A stretch of 64,000 nt of DNA from Fibrobacter succinogenes (GCF_902779965.1 NZ_CACZDK010000007.1:62001-126000), one strand, 5' to 3'. Positions 1 through 9,531 are shown, counted from the first letter of the stretch. Numbers and translations are program-made. Notes: a model not told the origin generated them from the letters alone.

Positions 1-1
1 T

Positions 2-30
2 AAAAAAGCCCAGCATTAAAATGCTAGGCT
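2..30 (-). terminator. Rho-independent terminator of the small lipoprotein gene
   Basis: Read on the minus strand, a stem of about 9 bp (GCCTAGCAT with ATGCTGGGC, one mismatch) is followed by a run of six T. It lies 56 bases past the stop of the lipoprotein gene that ends at 86. Confidence 0.75.
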
Positions 31-85
31 ATTAAGCAATTTCTTTATTAAACCATTCTAGACAAAATCAAGAATGATGTAAAAA

Positions 86-439
86 CTAGAAATCGAAAGT
101 ATCGCAGGATTCACCGAATGCATAAATTCCGTAAATGTATGTTTTTCCACCATCCTTCTTTGGGCATTCAAGCTTAGCACCAGAAGGGCAGCCAGTGCCA
201 ACCGTAGCGGAGCCACCAATTGCACTGTATGTCGTGTTCTGAGTTGCACAAAACTTATTTGCAGTTTCAGAATCAGAAAATTCTAAGCAGAGATGTCCGG
301 ACGTATCCCCAGCACTACCCATGAAAATATCACAAGAAACCTTGGAACTGCCATTAGCAGAGGTTCCGTTATCGTCATCGCCACAAGCGGTAAAGGCTGC
401 TGCGCATGCAATCATGGATGCAAGTATAATTTTTTTCAT
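86..439 (-). CDS. Small secreted lipoprotein, function unknown
   Basis: This encodes 117 residues. The N-terminus is a lipoprotein signal (MKKIILASMIACAAAF, lipobox FTAC), so the mature protein should be anchored by the cysteine, with an acidic GDDDNG stretch right after it. The rest is short and contains six or more further cysteines, suggesting disulfides outside the cytoplasm. The ATG at 439 is chosen over an in-frame upstream start at 475 because AAAGGAG sits 5 bases before it and the signal peptide begins there. It resembles the lipoproteins at 9093 and 9577 in its signal only; the mature part is different. I do not recognise a family for the mature domain. Confidence 0.8.
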   Translation of the reverse strand: MKKIILASMIACAAAFTACGDDDNGTSANGSSKVSCDIFMGSAGDTSGHLCLEFSDSETANKFCATQNTTYSAIGGSATVGTGCPSGAKLECPKKDGGKTYIYGIYAFGESCDTFDF

Positions 440-653
440 ATTACTCCTTTTTTTAATGTTAGAACAAACATACAAAAATAAAAAAACAAAAAAAACTTTT
501 TTGCAATATTCATATAAATTTACAAAGCAGCTCTATTTTTTCGCTAAAAAAATTATTTCAGCAACTTTGTAAAAAAAACGAGCATATAATCAATTTGTTT
601 TCATCAACATAATTCCTCAAAAAACTATCTTTATTGAAAAAACAAAAATATTT

Positions 654-1904
654 ATGAATAGAAGAAGAGTCGTTATTACTGGTATGGGTGCGGTGACCCC
701 CGTTGGCAAGTCCGCCCCTGAACTTTGGGCATCCATCAAGCAAGGCAAGTGCGGCATCGGCCCAATTACGCTTTTTGATGCAACAAACTGTCCTGTGAAA
801 ATCGCAGCCGAAGTCAAGGATTTTAAGCCCGAAGAACACGGCATCGACCCAAAGGAAGCCCGCCGTATGGCACGCTTTACGCAGTTCCTTGTCGCCGCCG
901 CAAACGAAGCGGTCAAGGACGCAAGCCTCAGCCGCGAAATGCTCGCCGAAGATACAACAGGCATTGTCGCAGGTAACGGTCTTGCCGGCATGGACGTTGT
1001 CGAAGAAACTTATTGCAAGTACCTCGAAGGTGGACGCCGCCGCGTTTCGCCGCTCGCCATGCCAGAGCTAATCGCCAACGAAGCGTGCGCAAACGTTTCC
1101 ATTGCACTTGGCATCACGGGTTCTGCACACACAGTCTGCACCGCCTGTGCCTCCGGCACGGATGCCATCGGCGTTGCCCTTGACTCCGTTCGTTCTGGCC
1201 GCTTGGATATTTGCCTCGCCGGCGGTTCCGAAAGCGCCATCACGGACTATTCCATCAAGAGTTTTGCTGGCATGCATGCGCTCACCGACAAGTTCAATGA
1301 CGCTCCCGAAAAAGCTTCCCGCCCCTTCGACAAGGACCGTTCCGGTTTCGTGATGGGCGAAGCTGGAGCCATTCTCGTGCTCGAAGAACTTGAACACGCC
1401 AAAGCCCGCGGCGCTAAAATCTACGCCGAAGTTGCCGGTTACGGTTCTTCTGCAGACGCCTACCACATCACGAGCCCGCGCCCGGGTGGAGAAACTTGCG
1501 CCAAGGCCATGCTCAAGGCCATGAAGGACGCAGGCATCGCCCCAACGGATGTGGACTACTACAATGCCCACGGTACCTCGACGCACCTGAACGACCTCAC
1601 CGAAACGCAAATGCTTAAAATTGCTCTCGGCGAACACGCCTACAAGATCAAAGTCTCTAGCACCAAGAGCATGACCGGCCACTGCGTCGGTGCAGCAGGC
1701 GTTATCGAAGCGATGATCAGCACGCTCGCCATCCGCGATTCGTTCTACCCTGCAACAATAAATCTGGACAATCCAGATGCCGAATGCGACCTCGACTACG
1801 TGCCGCACAAGGGCGTCGAAGGAAACATCGACGTTGCAGTGTCTGCTTCGCTTGGTTTCGGCGGTCACAATGGCATTGTCGTGATCAAGAAGTTCAAGGA
1901 ATAA
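654..1904 (+). CDS. fabF: 3-oxoacyl-ACP synthase II (KAS II)
   Basis: This is a condensing enzyme that elongates acyl-ACP with malonyl-ACP in cytoplasmic fatty acid synthesis. At 416 residues it has the usual length. The Cys-His-His triad is visible: the nucleophile in TVCTACASGTDA, one histidine in NAHGTSTHLND, and the other in SMTGHCVGAAG. The N-terminal RRVVITGMGAVTPVG is typical of the family. Start at 654 is the first ATG; no strong ribosome site precedes it. No acpP or fabG lies beside it, so it is not in the common fab cluster. It is followed after 25 bases by the diguanylate cyclase gene on the same strand, possibly co-transcribed. KAS I (FabB) is the main alternative; sequence features favour FabF. 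Confidence 0.9.
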   Translation: MNRRRVVITGMGAVTPVGKSAPELWASIKQGKCGIGPITLFDATNCPVKIAAEVKDFKPEEHGIDPKEARRMARFTQFLVAAANEAVKDASLSREMLAEDTTGIVAGNGLAGMDVVEETYCKYLEGGRRRVSPLAMPELIANEACANVSIALGITGSAHTVCTACASGTDAIGVALDSVRSGRLDICLAGGSESAITDYSIKSFAGMHALTDKFNDAPEKASRPFDKDRSGFVMGEAGAILVLEELEHAKARGAKIYAEVAGYGSSADAYHITSPRPGGETCAKAMLKAMKDAGIAPTDVDYYNAHGTSTHLNDLTETQMLKIALGEHAYKIKVSSTKSMTGHCVGAAGVIEAMISTLAIRDSFYPATINLDNPDAECDLDYVPHKGVEGNIDVAVSASLGFGGHNGIVVIKKFKE

Positions 1905-1929
1905 ACGCAAGTACAAGAATCAACCGGAT

Positions 1930-3651
1930 ATGTCGGATAAAAGTCGAAAGAGTATAGCGATTTTAATGGCTGTGTTGCTGGTTGTGCTAATCAGCATCAT
2001 TGTCGTTGGAATCCGTAAGCAAGGTGTCTATGATTCGACTATCCCGTTGAACCACGGCTGGACGCTCATATTCCATGGCGACACGACAGAAATCGAATCG
2101 ACGGAAAAATACGCTATAGCCGAGCACATTCTCCGCGGTGACTCGCTCATTTTAAAGCGAAAACTCACGGCAGAAATTCCCCAAACTCCGGTCCTCCGCT
2201 TTAAGACCTATCAAACTTTTGTAGAAGCATATCGCGACGGGAAAAAAATTTACTCCAACAGCGAAAGCAATTACAGAAATCACGGCCTTGTCGGAAGCGG
2301 GATTCATTTTGTTTATCTAGGCATATCGTTAGTCAAAGACAGATCGTTAGAGCTAAAGTTCTATTTCTCGGAAAACGATGCGTGGAATATTCTCCCGTCC
2401 TTCGAAATCCTTCCTGCAAAATACGCCTACAACGACTTTTACGCACGACATTCTATAGCATTGGTCGTTGGGCTATTCCTATTGCTTTTCGGCATATTGG
2501 CTCTGTTCCTAAGCGCAGGCATGTTGTTCTACAAAATGAGATTTTTCCAACTCATGATGATTGGATTTTTGTCGATTTGCCTTGGCATTTGGACGCTGTG
2601 CTTTACGAAACTTTTCCAGCTGTTCTCCTATGATTTCACATTCAATACCAATCTTGAGTATGCCGCCCTTTACATATCTCCATTGCCACTTTATTTGCTA
2701 TTGCTCCACATGCGTTACAAGCAAATTAGCAAAACGCTATGGTCGGGCTTAATCATTGTTGCAGGCCTTGATTTACTGATATTTGCCGTAACAACCATCC
2801 TGAACTTCACAGATGTCGTACATTACCCGCAATCCTTGTGGGTGTTCCACGCCTATGTCATTTTATGCATCGTTTACCTGTTTGTGACAATAATTTCGAA
2901 TAAGCATAAATTCGACGCTCCGACTAGAATCTTAACAGCAGGCGTATTCACATTCGGCACATTCGCCATACTCGAACTCGTCCGATTCCATGTGATGACA
3001 TTCTTCCATTTGGAGCATACAATACTCGGCATCACGTGGCTCCCAGCAGGAACACTTTTATTCGTCCTTCTGCTTGTCATGAGTTACATTGTTTACACGT
3101 ACCGCTTGATGTCGGTAAAAACCGAGAAAGACTTGTTGAAGGAAATTGCTTACAGAGATTCGCTGACAGGAATTTACAACCGCGCCAAAAGCCAGCGTAT
3201 TTTTAAAATACTCGACTCGACTTCCGCAGATTTTGCCATCGTGAGCATCGACATGAACGGCCTTAAGCTTATCAACGACCGCTATGGGCACAACGAAGGC
3301 GACCGGCAGCTCAAGGCTTTTGCAACCGCATTCCACGACGCCTTTACCGAAGTTGGAACAACCATCCGCTTGGGCGGCGATGAATTTTTAGCCGTCGTGC
3401 GTCAAGAGCACATTGCCGATGTGAATATTGCTTTAGCAAAGATGGCCGAACTTCAAAAAGATCTTAGCGCAAATTTACTTATGCCACTAGAAGCAGCCTA
3501 CGGTGTTGCCTACAGACATGAATTTTCAAAAGATAAAAAAGGCCATTCAAAAGATATCGCTCAAGTCGATTCCGTAAAAGTGTATCAATTAGCAGACGAA
3601 CGCATGTACGCCATGAAATCTGTGATGAAATCTACACTCGTACGACTTTGA
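1930..3651 (+). CDS. 7TM-type membrane diguanylate cyclase (GGDEF)
   Basis: This 573-residue protein should make cyclic di-GMP from two GTP in response to an extracytoplasmic cue. There is an N-terminal membrane anchor (about 8-27), a periplasmic segment of about 150 residues, then a block of about seven hydrophobic helices (about 175-395), the layout of 7TMR-DISM receptors. The C-terminal GGDEF domain follows, with the active-site motif RLGGDEF near residue 480. No RxxD inhibitory site is visible just upstream of the motif, so product inhibition through that site is unlikely. The catalytic motif is intact. It begins 25 bases after fabF and has no obvious terminator between. The ligand of the sensor part cannot be read from the sequence. 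Confidence 0.88.
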   Translation: MSDKSRKSIAILMAVLLVVLISIIVVGIRKQGVYDSTIPLNHGWTLIFHGDTTEIESTEKYAIAEHILRGDSLILKRKLTAEIPQTPVLRFKTYQTFVEAYRDGKKIYSNSESNYRNHGLVGSGIHFVYLGISLVKDRSLELKFYFSENDAWNILPSFEILPAKYAYNDFYARHSIALVVGLFLLLFGILALFLSAGMLFYKMRFFQLMMIGFLSICLGIWTLCFTKLFQLFSYDFTFNTNLEYAALYISPLPLYLLLLHMRYKQISKTLWSGLIIVAGLDLLIFAVTTILNFTDVVHYPQSLWVFHAYVILCIVYLFVTIISNKHKFDAPTRILTAGVFTFGTFAILELVRFHVMTFFHLEHTILGITWLPAGTLLFVLLLVMSYIVYTYRLMSVKTEKDLLKEIAYRDSLTGIYNRAKSQRIFKILDSTSADFAIVSIDMNGLKLINDRYGHNEGDRQLKAFATAFHDAFTEVGTTIRLGGDEFLAVVRQEHIADVNIALAKMAELQKDLSANLLMPLEAAYGVAYRHEFSKDKKGHSKDIAQVDSVKVYQLADERMYAMKSVMKSTLVRL

Positions 3652-3662
3652 AAAAAATTTAC

Positions 3663-3692
3663 TTGACATCCGTTTGAAGGAATAGGTATATT
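3663..3692 (+). promoter_or_regulatory. Sigma-70-type promoter of the alpha/beta hydrolase gene
   Basis: TTGACA at 3663 and TATATT at 3687 are separated by 18 bases. The gene starts about 48 bases downstream. The perfect -35 and near-perfect -10 make this the clearest housekeeping promoter in the window. Confidence 0.65.
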
Positions 3693-3739
3693 GACATGCC
3701 GCCCGTTGAGCAAAATCAATTAGGGCGAACTTTTGGTGT

Positions 3740-4612
3740 ATGAAAAAAGTCAAGATATTCCTGCCCTGTATTTTACTAGCGCTCGTGGCGATTGCCGCAA
3801 TATTTTACGTCCATGAACGCCCAATGAAGGAATACCAAATTGACGGCATGCAAGTTTTCGAAATAGCGGCAACCGACAAAAACAAACCCGTAATCCTTTA
3901 CATTCACGGCGGCGGTTATACGCTTGGCATTGCACAGACACACTGGGACATGCTTGCCGAACTTTCCAAAGCAACAGGCTGCGGCATCGTGATGCCCAAC
4001 TACCCTCTATTGCCAAACCACACCGCTATTGAAGCACACACGCTCGTATTGAAACTCTACAGAGAACTGACAAAGCGCATCCCAGCAAGCAGAATCATCA
4101 TTATGGGCGACAGTGCCGGCGGTGGATTCTCACTTGCGCTTTCGGAAGAAATTACAGAACAGTCTCTCCCCTTGCCCATGCATATCATCTTGATTTCGCC
4201 CTGGGTCGATATCACTGGCGGCGACAAATCCATCGAAGAATACGACAACTGGCTCCATATCGACGAACTTCATCAGTTTGGTTTATCTTGGGCAAACGGC
4301 ATGGATGCACACGATCCGATGGTATCGCCTCTTTACGGCAACATGCAAGGGCTCCCGCCCACCGACATTTTCGTAGGCACGTGGGAAGTATTCTACCCCG
4401 ACATCGTCAAATGCACCGAGAAGCTTAAAGAAGCAGGCGTCAACGTCACGCTCCACATCGGTGAAGAATTGGGGCACGTCTATCCGCTCTATCCAGACAC
4501 AGACGGCAAGCAAGCCCGCAGAGCCATCGCAGAAATCGTCAACCGCAGCGCAGAAAGAACGCAGCAATTGGTTTTGAACGAACTTCTGAAAACGACCACA
4601 AAACGTTTTTAA
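3740..4612 (+). CDS. Alpha/beta hydrolase of the hormone-sensitive-lipase type (esterase)
   Basis: This 290-residue protein has an N-terminal hydrophobic anchor or signal (about 5-23), then a hydrolase domain. The oxyanion motif HGGG (YIHGGGYTLG, near residue 55) and the nucleophile elbow GDSAGGG with Ser125 identify the HSL/GDXG family of carboxylesterases. A late Asp (PDIVKC region) and a His in ELGHVYPLYPD complete the triad. The membrane-anchored layout suggests action in the periplasm on an acyl or acetyl ester, but the substrate is not readable. It has its own promoter and is not obviously part of an operon. Confidence 0.85.
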   Translation: MKKVKIFLPCILLALVAIAAIFYVHERPMKEYQIDGMQVFEIAATDKNKPVILYIHGGGYTLGIAQTHWDMLAELSKATGCGIVMPNYPLLPNHTAIEAHTLVLKLYRELTKRIPASRIIIMGDSAGGGFSLALSEEITEQSLPLPMHIILISPWVDITGGDKSIEEYDNWLHIDELHQFGLSWANGMDAHDPMVSPLYGNMQGLPPTDIFVGTWEVFYPDIVKCTEKLKEAGVNVTLHIGEELGHVYPLYPDTDGKQARRAIAEIVNRSAERTQQLVLNELLKTTTKRF

Positions 4613-4714
4613 TCAAAAGAATCTGTTCCTTGTTATAATCATATTTCCAAAAGCATCACAGAAACTTTTGGAATAACTATATTTTGCCCCATAAACAAAA
4701 GAAGGAACAAATAA

Positions 4715-6037
4715 ATGGAAAAGCAACCTACAACGGACAAGCAACCAGTAATAGCACAGCAATTAAAGCAGCCCAAAAATTACACGAAACTGATAATCAT
4801 TGCCGTAATCGCCATCGTAATGATAATTCTTTTCAAGTGCAACATCGGTTACAACAGTGCGACGCAGTTGCTCGTCAAGCAGTCTCCGTTCGGTACGCTA
4901 TCGTGCATCGACCACGCCGGTTTCTACTTCAAGGGTTTTGCAAGCATCTACTCCTACGACAGAACTAAAGACTTCTATTTCAATTCCTCTACCGAAAAGG
5001 TTAAAGGCGAAGGCTGGGAAGGCGGCGACGATGACGAAGACGACATTTCCGTAACGCTTTCTCGAAACGCAAACGCAGAAATTAGCGGCTACCTCAAATA
5101 CCAGCTCCCGACGGACTGCGATGACCTCGTAAAGATTCATCGCGAACAACGTTCCGACAAGAAACTCAAGCATGACCTTGTTAGAAACTCCGTGCTTTCG
5201 GCCGTTAGAAAAACCGCACCGCTCTTCACCGCTGAAGAAGCCAAGGTGACAAAGATTGCTGAATTCAGAAGAATCGCCGAAGACCAGCTCACGGAAGGCG
5301 AATACCTCACCACGATCGAAGTGCTTACCGAAAAGGCAGGTGAAGACGAATTCGATTCCGAAGGAAAGATCATCAAGAAAGCCGAAACTCAAGAATACAA
5401 AGTAACGAAACTGAAACTGGACTCGAACGGTAACCGCATTCTCACCAAGCCCTCCGCACTTCGCCTTTACGGCATCAGGGTGGTGCAATTCGAAATCCAG
5501 AATGTCCGCCTCGACCAGAAGGCTCAACAGCAGCTCGACATCGTGAAGGACCGCGAAATGAAGCGCGTCTCTAACGCTACCGCAGCAGAAACCGCAAAGC
5601 AGGCTGCCATCACCGCCGAAGCCGAAGGTAAGGCTCGCATCGCTCAGGCCAAGGCCGATCAGGAAGTGGAAAAAATCAAGGCCGTGACGCAAGCCGAAAA
5701 GGAACGCGACGTGGCCGTTCTCCAAGCGCAAAAAGAACAAGAAGTCGCTCGCCTCGAAGCATTGAGAGCACTCGAAGTCGCAAAGAAAATCAAGGCCGAA
5801 AAAGAAGCTGAAGCAGCCGCCAACAGGGCTCTCGTCAGCGCCGGTTTGACTCCGCAAGAACGCGCCGAATGGGACTACAAGACGAAAGTCGGTGTTGCAG
5901 AAGCACTCGCCAAGTCCGCACACCCGCTCGTCCCGGAAATCATGATGACGGGCGACTCCAAGGGTGGCGCAAGCACCGCCATGGATGCCGTAGGCTTGAA
6001 TATGCTTATGGGCCTTACCGAAAAGCTTTCGAAATAA
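4715..6037 (+). CDS. SPFH / band 7 (prohibitin-like) membrane protein
   Basis: This 440-residue protein has one N-terminal transmembrane helix (about 29-45, KLIIIAVIAIVMIILF), a band 7-like domain (about 50-280) and a long charged Ala/Glu/Lys-rich coiled coil (about 285-380), ending in a short hydrophobic Gly-rich tail. This is the layout of prohibitin-type proteins that form large membrane rings and microdomains. Start at 4715 is supported by AAGGA 9-10 bases upstream. Partners are not evident in the neighbourhood. The family call rests on architecture more than on a single motif. Confidence 0.75.
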   Translation: MEKQPTTDKQPVIAQQLKQPKNYTKLIIIAVIAIVMIILFKCNIGYNSATQLLVKQSPFGTLSCIDHAGFYFKGFASIYSYDRTKDFYFNSSTEKVKGEGWEGGDDDEDDISVTLSRNANAEISGYLKYQLPTDCDDLVKIHREQRSDKKLKHDLVRNSVLSAVRKTAPLFTAEEAKVTKIAEFRRIAEDQLTEGEYLTTIEVLTEKAGEDEFDSEGKIIKKAETQEYKVTKLKLDSNGNRILTKPSALRLYGIRVVQFEIQNVRLDQKAQQQLDIVKDREMKRVSNATAAETAKQAAITAEAEGKARIAQAKADQEVEKIKAVTQAEKERDVAVLQAQKEQEVARLEALRALEVAKKIKAEKEAEAAANRALVSAGLTPQERAEWDYKTKVGVAEALAKSAHPLVPEIMMTGDSKGGASTAMDAVGLNMLMGLTEKLSK

Positions 6038-6348
6038 ACGGCTCTACGAAGCCTTCATCCTCGAAGCCTGTCATTCATTTACGCATGACTTGTTCGCCTC
6101 GGATATAGAAACATGCAAGCATGTTTCCGCATCACTCGGCTCTGCCGTCATTCTCGACCGAAGGGAGGGAATCCATAATTTTTCGTGCTCACAATTACGA
6201 CAGGACTCTGTAAATCATCCCGCCTGATGAGGCGGGATTTTTTTCTTGGCGTTGAAACCTTTTTAAAGAAATTTATATCTTTCCATCAAGCATATCCCCG
6301 CCATTGATGGCAATTGAGCCTGAATGGAGTACCGCAAAGGAGTGTCGT
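6038..6348. other. Gene-free stretch: repeat, terminator and promoter
   Basis: These 311 bases hold a dispersed repeat at 6150-6176 (GTCATTCTCGACC...GAATCC type), the terminator of the SPFH gene at 6217-6244, and a candidate promoter (TTGAAA at 6252, TATATC at 6274, spacing 16) for the small membrane protein gene that starts at 6349. I see no coding region. Confidence 0.6.
6217..6244 (+). terminator. Rho-independent terminator
   Basis: Perfect 8 bp stem ATCCCGCC / GGCGGGAT with a six-base loop, then seven T. It ends the SPFH transcription unit. Confidence 0.85.
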
Positions 6349-6480
6349 ATGTTTGAGAAGTTTATCAAGTCCTGCGTGAAATTTTCCATCTGCAGTGCAG
6401 CGTTGTTTTTCGTTTACCATCTATTCATCACGCAAAAGCTTGAAGAAGAAGTCCCTACAAACGTCAAGGAACAAGAGTAG
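6349..6480 (+). CDS. 43-residue single-helix membrane protein
   Basis: This is a short gene that a 60-codon cut-off would miss. It encodes 43 residues starting MFEKFIKSCVKFS and ending NVKEQE, with one hydrophobic segment (about residues 12-28) and a charged, acidic C-terminal tail. AAAGGAG lies 7 bases before the ATG and a TTGAAA-16-TATATC promoter lies about 70 bases upstream. The stop is 3 bases before the ATG of the DUF2334-type gene, so the two are probably translated from one message. Function is unknown; it may accompany the deacetylase-like protein at the membrane. Confidence 0.6.
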   Translation: MFEKFIKSCVKFSICSAALFFVYHLFITQKLEEEVPTNVKEQE

Positions 6481-6483
6481 CTT

Positions 6484-7254
6484 ATGGAACAGAATAAAGA
6501 TATCGCCGACATCCAGGCCGCCGAAGCAACTTCTCAAAAGAAGAAGAAGTTCATCCTTTGCTATCACAGTTTTAGCGTAAAAAATTTCAAGAAGGCTTCG
6601 GTCCAGATTCGTAAGCTTGCCGAAGCTGTGGGCTCCCCTATCAGTATTGCGGTGATTCCAGCAATGGGTGCAGCCCCGGAATCCGAAGCCGAGCAATTCC
6701 GTGAAGAACTCGAAAAGTTCGTGAAAGAAGGCTACGAGATTATGCTCCATGGCGCTCGTCATCGAGCCGATCTTTCGTTAAAGCGTAGCATTTCGGGCAA
6801 ACTGGCCCTTTTGGTTTCGAACAACGAAGCGGAATTCGCTGGTATCGATGAACGTTTTACGCAGGCACTCCTCAAGCGCAGTCTCGCCTTGTGGAAGGCT
6901 CATGGCATGGGCAAACCATCCGGCTTTATCCCGCCTATCTGGTTCGGGAACAAGTACCTCAAGGAACAGGCTCTTGCAATTTTCGACTACTACGAAGATT
7001 TCCACGGCATTTACCAAAAGGTAAAGGGAAACATCAAGAAAACTAACTCAAGTACGCTCAGTTTCTCGATTTTGCCCACTCCGCTCCTCAAAATTGCGCA
7101 GACTTACGCTTGCCTCAAGATGCTCTTACCAGGTGGAGTCCACCGCCTTGTTTTCCACGACAAGGACTTTAGGACGATTGGTGAAAAACGCATTTTGAAC
7201 ATGGTTCGCTACATTTCGACCATGCGTGAAAAAATCATGTACAAGGACCTGTAA
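6484..7254 (+). CDS. DUF2334-like polysaccharide-deacetylase-fold protein
   Basis: This 256-residue protein starts its domain with KFILCYHSFSV, and has FVKEGYEIMLHGARHR at about 78-93, the pattern of the DUF2334 branch of the NodB/polysaccharide deacetylase fold, in which metal-binding His and Asp residues sit at such sites. There is no signal peptide, so it would be cytoplasmic or membrane-associated. The likely chemistry is hydrolysis of an N-acyl or O-acyl group on a carbohydrate or lipid-linked sugar, but this is inferred. It sits between the 43-residue membrane protein and an acyl-CoA ligase 17 bases downstream, so a lipid-related role is possible. Confidence 0.6.
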   Translation: MEQNKDIADIQAAEATSQKKKKFILCYHSFSVKNFKKASVQIRKLAEAVGSPISIAVIPAMGAAPESEAEQFREELEKFVKEGYEIMLHGARHRADLSLKRSISGKLALLVSNNEAEFAGIDERFTQALLKRSLALWKAHGMGKPSGFIPPIWFGNKYLKEQALAIFDYYEDFHGIYQKVKGNIKKTNSSTLSFSILPTPLLKIAQTYACLKMLLPGGVHRLVFHDKDFRTIGEKRILNMVRYISTMREKIMYKDL

Positions 7255-7271
7255 TCACTTAAAGCGCAATT

Positions 7272-9023
7272 ATGATTTTAAATAAGTTTTTATCTAAGAT
7301 CGATTACAAGTCTTACGAAGACTTGTACAAGAATTTTAAGATAACTATTCCGAACAATTTCAACTTCGCTTACGATGTTGTCGATGAATACGCCAAGACC
7401 GAACCCAAGCGCGAAGCTCTTGTGTGGTGCGATGACAATGACGAAAGCCATATTTTTACGTTCAAGGATTTATCGCTCGCCTCCCAGCGCACTGCGAATT
7501 TTCTTGTAGAACAGGGAATCAAGAAAGGCGACCGCGTGATGCTTATTTTGCGCCGCCGCTATGAATTCTGGTTCTTTTTGCTCGCACTGCACCGCATTGG
7601 CGCTATTGCAATTCCAGCCACAAACATGCTTGCCGCCGAAGACTTGGAATACCGCTTTAACGCGGCCAAGGTCAAGATGGTGGTGACGTATGACGATCCG
7701 GCTTTGCAGAAAGAAGTCGATAAGGCTAAAGCTAAATGCGATTCTGTCGAAAAGCTCGTGACCGTAGGCCAAACGGCGCGTCAGAACTGGATCAGCTTTT
7801 ACGATGACTACGAAATTTATCCGGCAATATTTGAACGCCCGACCGGGGACGCTGCGACGCACAATGATGATATCATGATTGTGTATTTCACGAGCGGCAC
7901 GAGTTCGAACCCGAAGATGGTGGCGCACACTTATACGTACCCGCTCGGCCATATCGTGACCGCCAAGTATTGGCAGCATGTGGTTGACGGAGGCCGCCAC
8001 CTGACCGTTGCAGAAACGGGTTGGGCGAAAGCACTCTGGGGTAAGATTTACGGGCAGTGGCTTGCCGGCAGCGCCGTGTTCACTTACGACATGACCACAT
8101 TCATTCCGGGAAAGTTACTCGAAAAGATGGCAGAATACAAAGTAACGACGTTCTGCGCGCCGCCGACAGTGTATCGCTACATTTTGCAACATGGGATTGG
8201 CAAATACGATCTTTCGAGCCTCAAGTACTGCACAACCGCAGGCGAAGCACTGAACTTGGACATTTACAACAAGTTCTACGAGCAGACGGGCATCCGCATG
8301 CAAGAAGGCTACGGACAAACCGAACTCACACTTACCACGGGTAACTTTGGCTTTAGCGAACCGCACCCTGGTTCTATGGGCAAGCCGTCTCCAGGCTACC
8401 GCATGGAAATCGTGAACGCCGAAGGCAAGCCTTGCGCCGTTGACGAAGTTGGCGAGCTGATTATCAAGATTGATCAGGGCAAGCCTTTTGGCATGTTCGG
8501 AGGTTACTACAACGACCCGGAACGCACCGAAAAAGTGTTCGAGGGCGGCGTGTACCACACTGGTGATACGGCAACTCGCGACAAGGATGGATTCTTCTGG
8601 TTCGTAGGCCGCACCGATGACCTGATCAAGAGTTCCGGCTACCGCATTAGCCCCTTCGAAGTGGAAGAAGTGTTGCACAAGCACCCCGCCGTTTTGGAAG
8701 TGGCCGTGACAGGCGTCGAGGACAAGTCTCGTGGTCAGGCGGTCAAGGCAACAGTCGTTCTGCAGAAGGGCTACGAAGCGTCAAAAGAACTCGCCAAAGA
8801 AATTCAACTATTCGCAAAGAACATTGCCGCAAGCTACAAGAGCCCGCGCATTATCGACTTTGTAACGGAACTGCCGAAAACGATCAGCGGAAAAATCCGC
8901 CGTGCGACAATTCGCGACAAAGATGCCGCCGATGCATCGACAAGCTCAGCAACCGATAACGCAAACACGGGGAAAAATGAAAAAACCGCTGTAGAAAATG
9001 CAATGAGCGAAAAGTCTGAGTAA
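7272..9023 (+). CDS. Acyl-CoA synthetase (AMP-forming, medium-chain type)
   Basis: This 583-residue adenylate-forming enzyme activates a carboxylate with ATP and CoA. The P-loop-like motif YFTSGTSSNPKMV is near residue 210, the adenylate-binding EGYGQTE near 346, the hinge region with TGDTATRDKDGFFWFVGR near 430, and the C-terminal PKTISGKIRR carries the conserved lysine. The pattern resembles ACSM-type medium-chain acyl-CoA ligases rather than acetyl-CoA synthetase. After residue 555 there is a low-complexity tail (Asp/Ala/Ser/Asn/Lys). It follows the DUF2334-like gene by 17 bases and is closed by a terminator, so the run 6349-9023 is probably one operon. Confidence 0.85.
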   Translation: MILNKFLSKIDYKSYEDLYKNFKITIPNNFNFAYDVVDEYAKTEPKREALVWCDDNDESHIFTFKDLSLASQRTANFLVEQGIKKGDRVMLILRRRYEFWFFLLALHRIGAIAIPATNMLAAEDLEYRFNAAKVKMVVTYDDPALQKEVDKAKAKCDSVEKLVTVGQTARQNWISFYDDYEIYPAIFERPTGDAATHNDDIMIVYFTSGTSSNPKMVAHTYTYPLGHIVTAKYWQHVVDGGRHLTVAETGWAKALWGKIYGQWLAGSAVFTYDMTTFIPGKLLEKMAEYKVTTFCAPPTVYRYILQHGIGKYDLSSLKYCTTAGEALNLDIYNKFYEQTGIRMQEGYGQTELTLTTGNFGFSEPHPGSMGKPSPGYRMEIVNAEGKPCAVDEVGELIIKIDQGKPFGMFGGYYNDPERTEKVFEGGVYHTGDTATRDKDGFFWFVGRTDDLIKSSGYRISPFEVEEVLHKHPAVLEVAVTGVEDKSRGQAVKATVVLQKGYEASKELAKEIQLFAKNIAASYKSPRIIDFVTELPKTISGKIRRATIRDKDAADASTSSATDNANTGKNEKTAVENAMSEKSE

Positions 9024-9038
9024 AAAACAAGATTCAAA

Positions 9039-9070
9039 AAAACGCACCCCTTGAGGATGCGTTTTTTTTT
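9039..9070 (+). terminator. Rho-independent terminator of the acyl-CoA ligase operon
   Basis: AACGCA / TGCGTT stem around a CCCTTGAGG loop, followed by nine or more T. The A-run on the 5' side would also let it serve the minus strand. Confidence 0.8.
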
Positions 9071-9092
9071 GAAAACTTCAAAATAGAATCAA

Positions 9093-9404
9093 CTATTTAT
9101 TAAGCGTATTGCAAAATTTATTAGCCATATCGACCAGGTCATCTATAGTATAATTTCCCGGCATTTCAGTCGGTTTCATACCTTCATAACCATAGCCTCC
9201 ATAGGTTATTTTATAGCCATCATCTGTAAGCGTGAAAGTGCTTGTAGAGGTAACGCCAGCAACAGTTGTAGTTGCGGTTGCAGAATTATCCGTAGAGGTA
9301 ACCTTGCAGGACGTATCTGTAGATGCAGATACACCATCTTCATCACCGCAAGCGGTAAAAACAGCTGCCGTAGCAAGAGCTGCAATAAGAGCCAATTTTT
9401 TCAT
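9093..9404 (-). CDS. Small lipoprotein, paralogue of the gene at 9577
   Basis: This encodes 103 residues with a lipoprotein signal (MKKLALIAALATAAVF, lipobox FTAC). The mature part is Thr-rich and contains TDDGYKITYGGYGYEGMKP and DDLVDMANKFCNTLNK, which line up with NGYSMTYGG and EQLLDMANKYCADNK in the neighbouring gene, so the two are tandem paralogues. AGAAGGAG is placed well before the ATG. The family is unknown to me. The mature cysteines (TSCKV and KFCN) match the two in the paralogue and could form a disulfide. Confidence 0.8.
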   Translation of the reverse strand: MKKLALIAALATAAVFTACGDEDGVSASTDTSCKVTSTDNSATATTTVAGVTSTSTFTLTDDGYKITYGGYGYEGMKPTEMPGNYTIDDLVDMANKFCNTLNK

Positions 9405-9531
9405 TTTTATCTCCTTCTTATATTATAAAATTGGATTAGAATATATAAAATGTAATATTTTTATCACCATAAAATAACGTAAAATTTATTTTACAGTGAC
9501 AAAAATCAAATAAAAAAACACCAAAAGGCGA